Below, in pieces: positions 6,745-8,410 of a DNA stretch of 8,410 nucleotides (its first letter is position 1; the number at the start of each line of letters is the position of its first letter). Position numbers and translations under genes: made by a program. The notes under the pieces are model-generated. The model saw only the letters and a list, made by a program, of their open reading frames with translations. It did not search any database and was not told the DNA's origin. The stretch comes from an uncultured Spirochaetaceae bacterium (lineage in GTDB: Bacteria > Spirochaetota > Spirochaetia > Treponematales > Treponemataceae). Where the stretch lies: the NCBI GenBank assembly GCA_902797925.1, contig CADBUT010000033.1, positions 1 through 8,410 of the forward strand, written 5' to 3'.

Positions 6745-8031
6745 ATGAATGAATCACAAATTAAACGCGAATTTATGAAGCAGGCGAAACTCGGAAACGG
6801 ACGTGCGTATTCGATTTTTATGCAGAATCCAAAAATTGATTTTACGGACTGCATAACAGAACTTTCTCTGCACAATTACGGCTTTGACCCGCAGTGTGAA
6901 GGCGACCGGGCAGATTATGCGCTCCAGTTTATCCGTGAACTTGAAGAAACTCAGCGGCAGAAAGTTTTTGCGGCAATTAAAAAGCAGCTTTTAGAAATTA
7001 AAATTGACTGGGATTGGGATGTTGATCAGCTTTTTAAGATTGCAGCTCTTCTTTCAAAAGAATACGACAGCGAATTTGGTGAAATGCTCCGCAACCGGTT
7101 TGACACCAGTTCCCGCGACGAACTCTGGCAGTTCCCGAAAGATTCCATTCTTATGCTTGACGGCTTTGACGGAATGGTTCGCCTTGCCCACAGAATCGGA
7201 AAAATCCTTTTATCCGGTGATGAATGGTATGAGGACGACAGCAATCTGTGTAGTGTTCCCGGCATGAAACTTGAAGAAGTTAAGGAACGGCTGACCGAGC
7301 TTTCAAAAACTGACAAAGACATCAAGGCTTATCTTGATGAAGTAAACAAGAACGATGATGAAGAATCCAAGAAAAGATTGGAAAGATATGAAACCCAAGC
7401 TTTTGAAGTTGCAAAAGAAGCCATTTCCAATAAAAAGATGGTTCCTCGGAGATCCTGTATGAATCTTTCGAATGAAGAGCTTTGCTATTTTGCAGATGAA
7501 TTCAAAAAAGCACGGACTCAGAAAGAAAAACTGCTTTATCTTAATATTTTTAGACAAAAGGGAATTCGATATCCCTACAGCGAGCAGGATTTAATCGATG
7601 AATTTTCTCTGCGTAAAAATTCTTGGTTCAATGAAAGGCTTGTCCGCAGTCTCGTCTGTTTTTCTGCTCCCGAAGTGCGTGCTATTGCACAAAAGGCTCT
7701 TGATTCAGATGAATACAGTTATTTTTATTTGCAGCTGCTCAAAAACAATTACCGCGATGGCGATGCTGCTAAAATCGTTAAGAAACTCAACTGCATAAAA
7801 GATGAAGTTAATTTCCATTGGGCTGTCGGATATCTCCGCCATATTTACGAGAAGAACATCACAAAAGACTGTCTTGAACCGCTTATGATTGCATACAAAA
7901 CAAGGTGCGGTCATTGCCGTCATGGAATTGTTGAGATTATGGAAAAAGCCGGCGTTTTAAGCGATGAAATCCGCACAGAATTTCTGCACGATGCTGCGTA
8001 TCTTTATGATAAACGCGAAGACATTGAGTAA
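6745..8031 (+). CDS. Uncharacterised helical-repeat-like protein (428 aa)
   Basis: I do not recognise a named family with certainty. The protein is soluble, with no signal peptide or membrane segment, acidic and strongly helical. Its N-terminus (residues 1-65, including PKIDFTD and YGFDPQCEGDRADY) resembles conserved hypothetical proteins that I recall from clostridia. Residues 171-230 are a charged helical linker. From about 240 onward, paired helices such as NERLVRSLVCFSAPEVRAIAQKAL (split around 296-319) recall HEAT or armadillo repeats, which usually bind other proteins. A CGHC at 388-391 is a possible metal or redox pair, but no second pair was seen. The ATG at 6745 lies 15 bases after the cyclase stop and lacks a good ribosome binding site, so translation may depend on coupling to the cyclase. 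No catalytic motif was found. That the frame is a real gene is well supported by length and by normal residue composition. Confidence 0.8.
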   Translation: MNESQIKREFMKQAKLGNGRAYSIFMQNPKIDFTDCITELSLHNYGFDPQCEGDRADYALQFIRELEETQRQKVFAAIKKQLLEIKIDWDWDVDQLFKIAALLSKEYDSEFGEMLRNRFDTSSRDELWQFPKDSILMLDGFDGMVRLAHRIGKILLSGDEWYEDDSNLCSVPGMKLEEVKERLTELSKTDKDIKAYLDEVNKNDDEESKKRLERYETQAFEVAKEAISNKKMVPRRSCMNLSNEELCYFADEFKKARTQKEKLLYLNIFRQKGIRYPYSEQDLIDEFSLRKNSWFNERLVRSLVCFSAPEVRAIAQKALDSDEYSYFYLQLLKNNYRDGDAAKIVKKLNCIKDEVNFHWAVGYLRHIYEKNITKDCLEPLMIAYKTRCGHCRHGIVEIMEKAGVLSDEIRTEFLHDAAYLYDKREDIE

Positions 8032-8116
8032 GTTCTGCTTTGAAAATAAGTAAAAGGAAACGCCTCATAAACTGACTTCGGAAAAGTACTTTTCTGGCGG
8101 AAAGTGTACACAAGCT

Positions 8117-8143
8117 GTCTGTTTTTGCTTTGCGAAAACAGAC
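8117..8143 (+). terminator. Strong hairpin, possible terminator of the cyclase operon
   Basis: Bases 8117-8128 pair with 8132-8143 in a 12-bp stem, including one U-G wobble, closed by a three-base loop. The arms are GTCTGTTTTTGC and GCGAAAACAGAC. It is the most stable simple hairpin seen in the window, 85 bases after the stop at 8031. The tail is only GCTTTTCG, so it is a weak intrinsic terminator at best, and it may instead be part of the repeat element that follows. Confidence 0.4.
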
Positions 8144-8151
8144 GCTTTTCG

Positions 8152-8303
8152 ATGAATGGACTTCAACATGTGATTGAGCTAGTGCGAAAAGAAGGACGCG
8201 GACTGCCTCATGGCTTGCCATGCGAGCAGGGCGACGGACGCAAGAAACGGATTTTCGCCAAGCAAAATTGCTGTTTGATGTCTTTTATAATGAAGTCCTT
8301 CAT
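8152..8303. repeat. Nested inverted-repeat element, possible interspersed repeat or structured RNA
   Basis: The outer arms are 8152-8165 and 8291-8303 (ATGAATGGACTTCA against TGAAGTCCTTCAT): 13 base pairs with one bulged T. Inside them, GCGAAAA (8184-8190) can pair with TTTTCGC (8252-8258). Inside that lies the hairpin CATGGC-TT-GCCATG (8209-8222). A small hairpin AGCAA-AA-TTGCT sits at 8261-8272. Properly nested pairing on several levels suggests either a folded RNA or a small non-autonomous mobile repeat. No flanking target duplication was seen. A copy search is needed to tell which. Confidence 0.45.
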
Positions 8304-8318
8304 TCCTATTTTGCCTCG

Positions 8319-8347
8319 TTGTAAAAGTTTCTCCAATTCATTATATT
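8319..8347 (+). promoter_or_regulatory. Promoter of the right-edge gene
   Basis: TTGTAA at 8319-8324, a 17-base spacer and TATATT at 8342-8347. The start of transcription would be near 8354, leaving a leader of about 30 bases that contains the ribosome site before the ATG at 8384. Confidence 0.45.
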
Positions 8348-8369
8348 ATAGAAAGATTTAGTACTTTAT

Positions 8370-8374
8370 AGGAG
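8370..8374 (+). promoter_or_regulatory. Ribosome binding site of the right-edge gene
   Basis: AGGAG lies 9 bases before the ATG at 8384, a good Shine-Dalgarno match at normal spacing. It is the main reason for calling the partial gene that follows. Confidence 0.65.
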
Positions 8375-8383
8375 ATTAAATAT

Positions 8384-8410
8384 ATGGCAGACACAATGCA
8401 TGCATTGGAA
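8384..8410 (+). CDS. Start of an unidentified gene (nine codons, runs off the right edge)
   Basis: The frame begins MADTMHALE and is cut by the window end. A good ribosome site and a plausible promoter precede it, so a gene start is likely. Nine residues are too few to name a product. Confidence 0.6.

Larger units (their letters stand above)
8032..8383. other. 352-bp non-coding interval rich in inverted repeats
   Basis: No convincing gene lies here. Open frames on both strands lack ribosome sites and have odd composition. The interval holds a perfect 14-base palindrome (GAAAAGTACTTTTC, 8081-8094), the palindrome GTGTACAC (8104-8111), a strong hairpin (8117-8143), nested inverted repeats (8152-8303), and then the promoter and ribosome site of the right-edge gene. 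GCCTCAT occurs twice (8062-8068 and 8205-8211), as does GGACGC (8194-8199 and 8235-8240). Confidence 0.7.

Noticed and set aside
8081..8094. Palindrome GAAAAGTACTTTTC as an intrinsic terminator
   Set aside because: It has no loop, its stem is A/T-rich, and no U-tract follows it.
8104..8361. Open frame of 85 residues in the right intergenic region
   Set aside because: It starts at a GTG without a ribosome site, runs through hairpins and the promoter of the next gene, and its sequence looks like translated repeat DNA.
1..8410. tRNA, rRNA, CRISPR array, insertion sequence or phage genes
   Set aside because: No cloverleaf, regularly spaced repeats, transposase or phage protein motif was seen on either strand.

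Overview
The window looks like chromosomal DNA from a host-associated or anaerobic spirochaete, most likely a Treponema. Three things suggest this: two adjacent chemoreceptor genes, a HAMP-less receptor whose signalling tip carries an 'AFNAELEAS' variant that I associate with treponemes, and a mixture of clostridial-style housekeeping proteins with spirochaete-style chemotaxis proteins. The assignment rests on recognising protein families from memory, not on a search. No rRNA, tRNA, CRISPR array or insertion sequence is visible.

Minus-strand half (1-3613). A promoter at about 3621-3629 drives an adenosine deaminase reading frame that continues without a stop into a complete methyl-accepting chemotaxis protein (MCP), ending at 815. 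The join is a run of ten A residues on the coding strand. Losing or gaining one A ends the deaminase within a few codons. This is therefore either a real deaminase-receptor fusion, a slippage-controlled pair of products, or two neighbouring genes merged by one indel. It is the most interesting point in the window. After a 52-base gap comes a second dCache chemoreceptor (762 down to 1), cut by the window edge.

Plus-strand half (3735-8031). A divergent promoter in the 121-bp gap starts a Nudix hydrolase (3735-4223), followed 17 bp later by an acyltransferase with a zinc ribbon and an extra C-terminal domain (4241-5542). A separate extended -10 promoter then starts a membrane-bound GGDEF diguanylate cyclase (5590-6729), followed 15 bp later by a 428-residue helical protein that I cannot name (6745-8031). 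The deaminase and the Nudix enzyme, on opposite sides of the shared promoter region, both act on purine nucleosides or nucleotides. The rest looks like a loose mixture of lipid, signalling and unknown functions.

Right end (8032-8410). About 350 bp of non-coding DNA contains a strong hairpin and a nest of inverted repeats that look like an interspersed repeat element or structured RNA. A promoter, a good ribosome binding site and the first nine codons of another gene follow.

The deaminase and cyclase genes have an extended -10 box only 6-7 bases before the ATG and no Shine-Dalgarno sequence, so their mRNAs are probably leaderless. The second receptor and the right-edge gene have clear ribosome binding sites.
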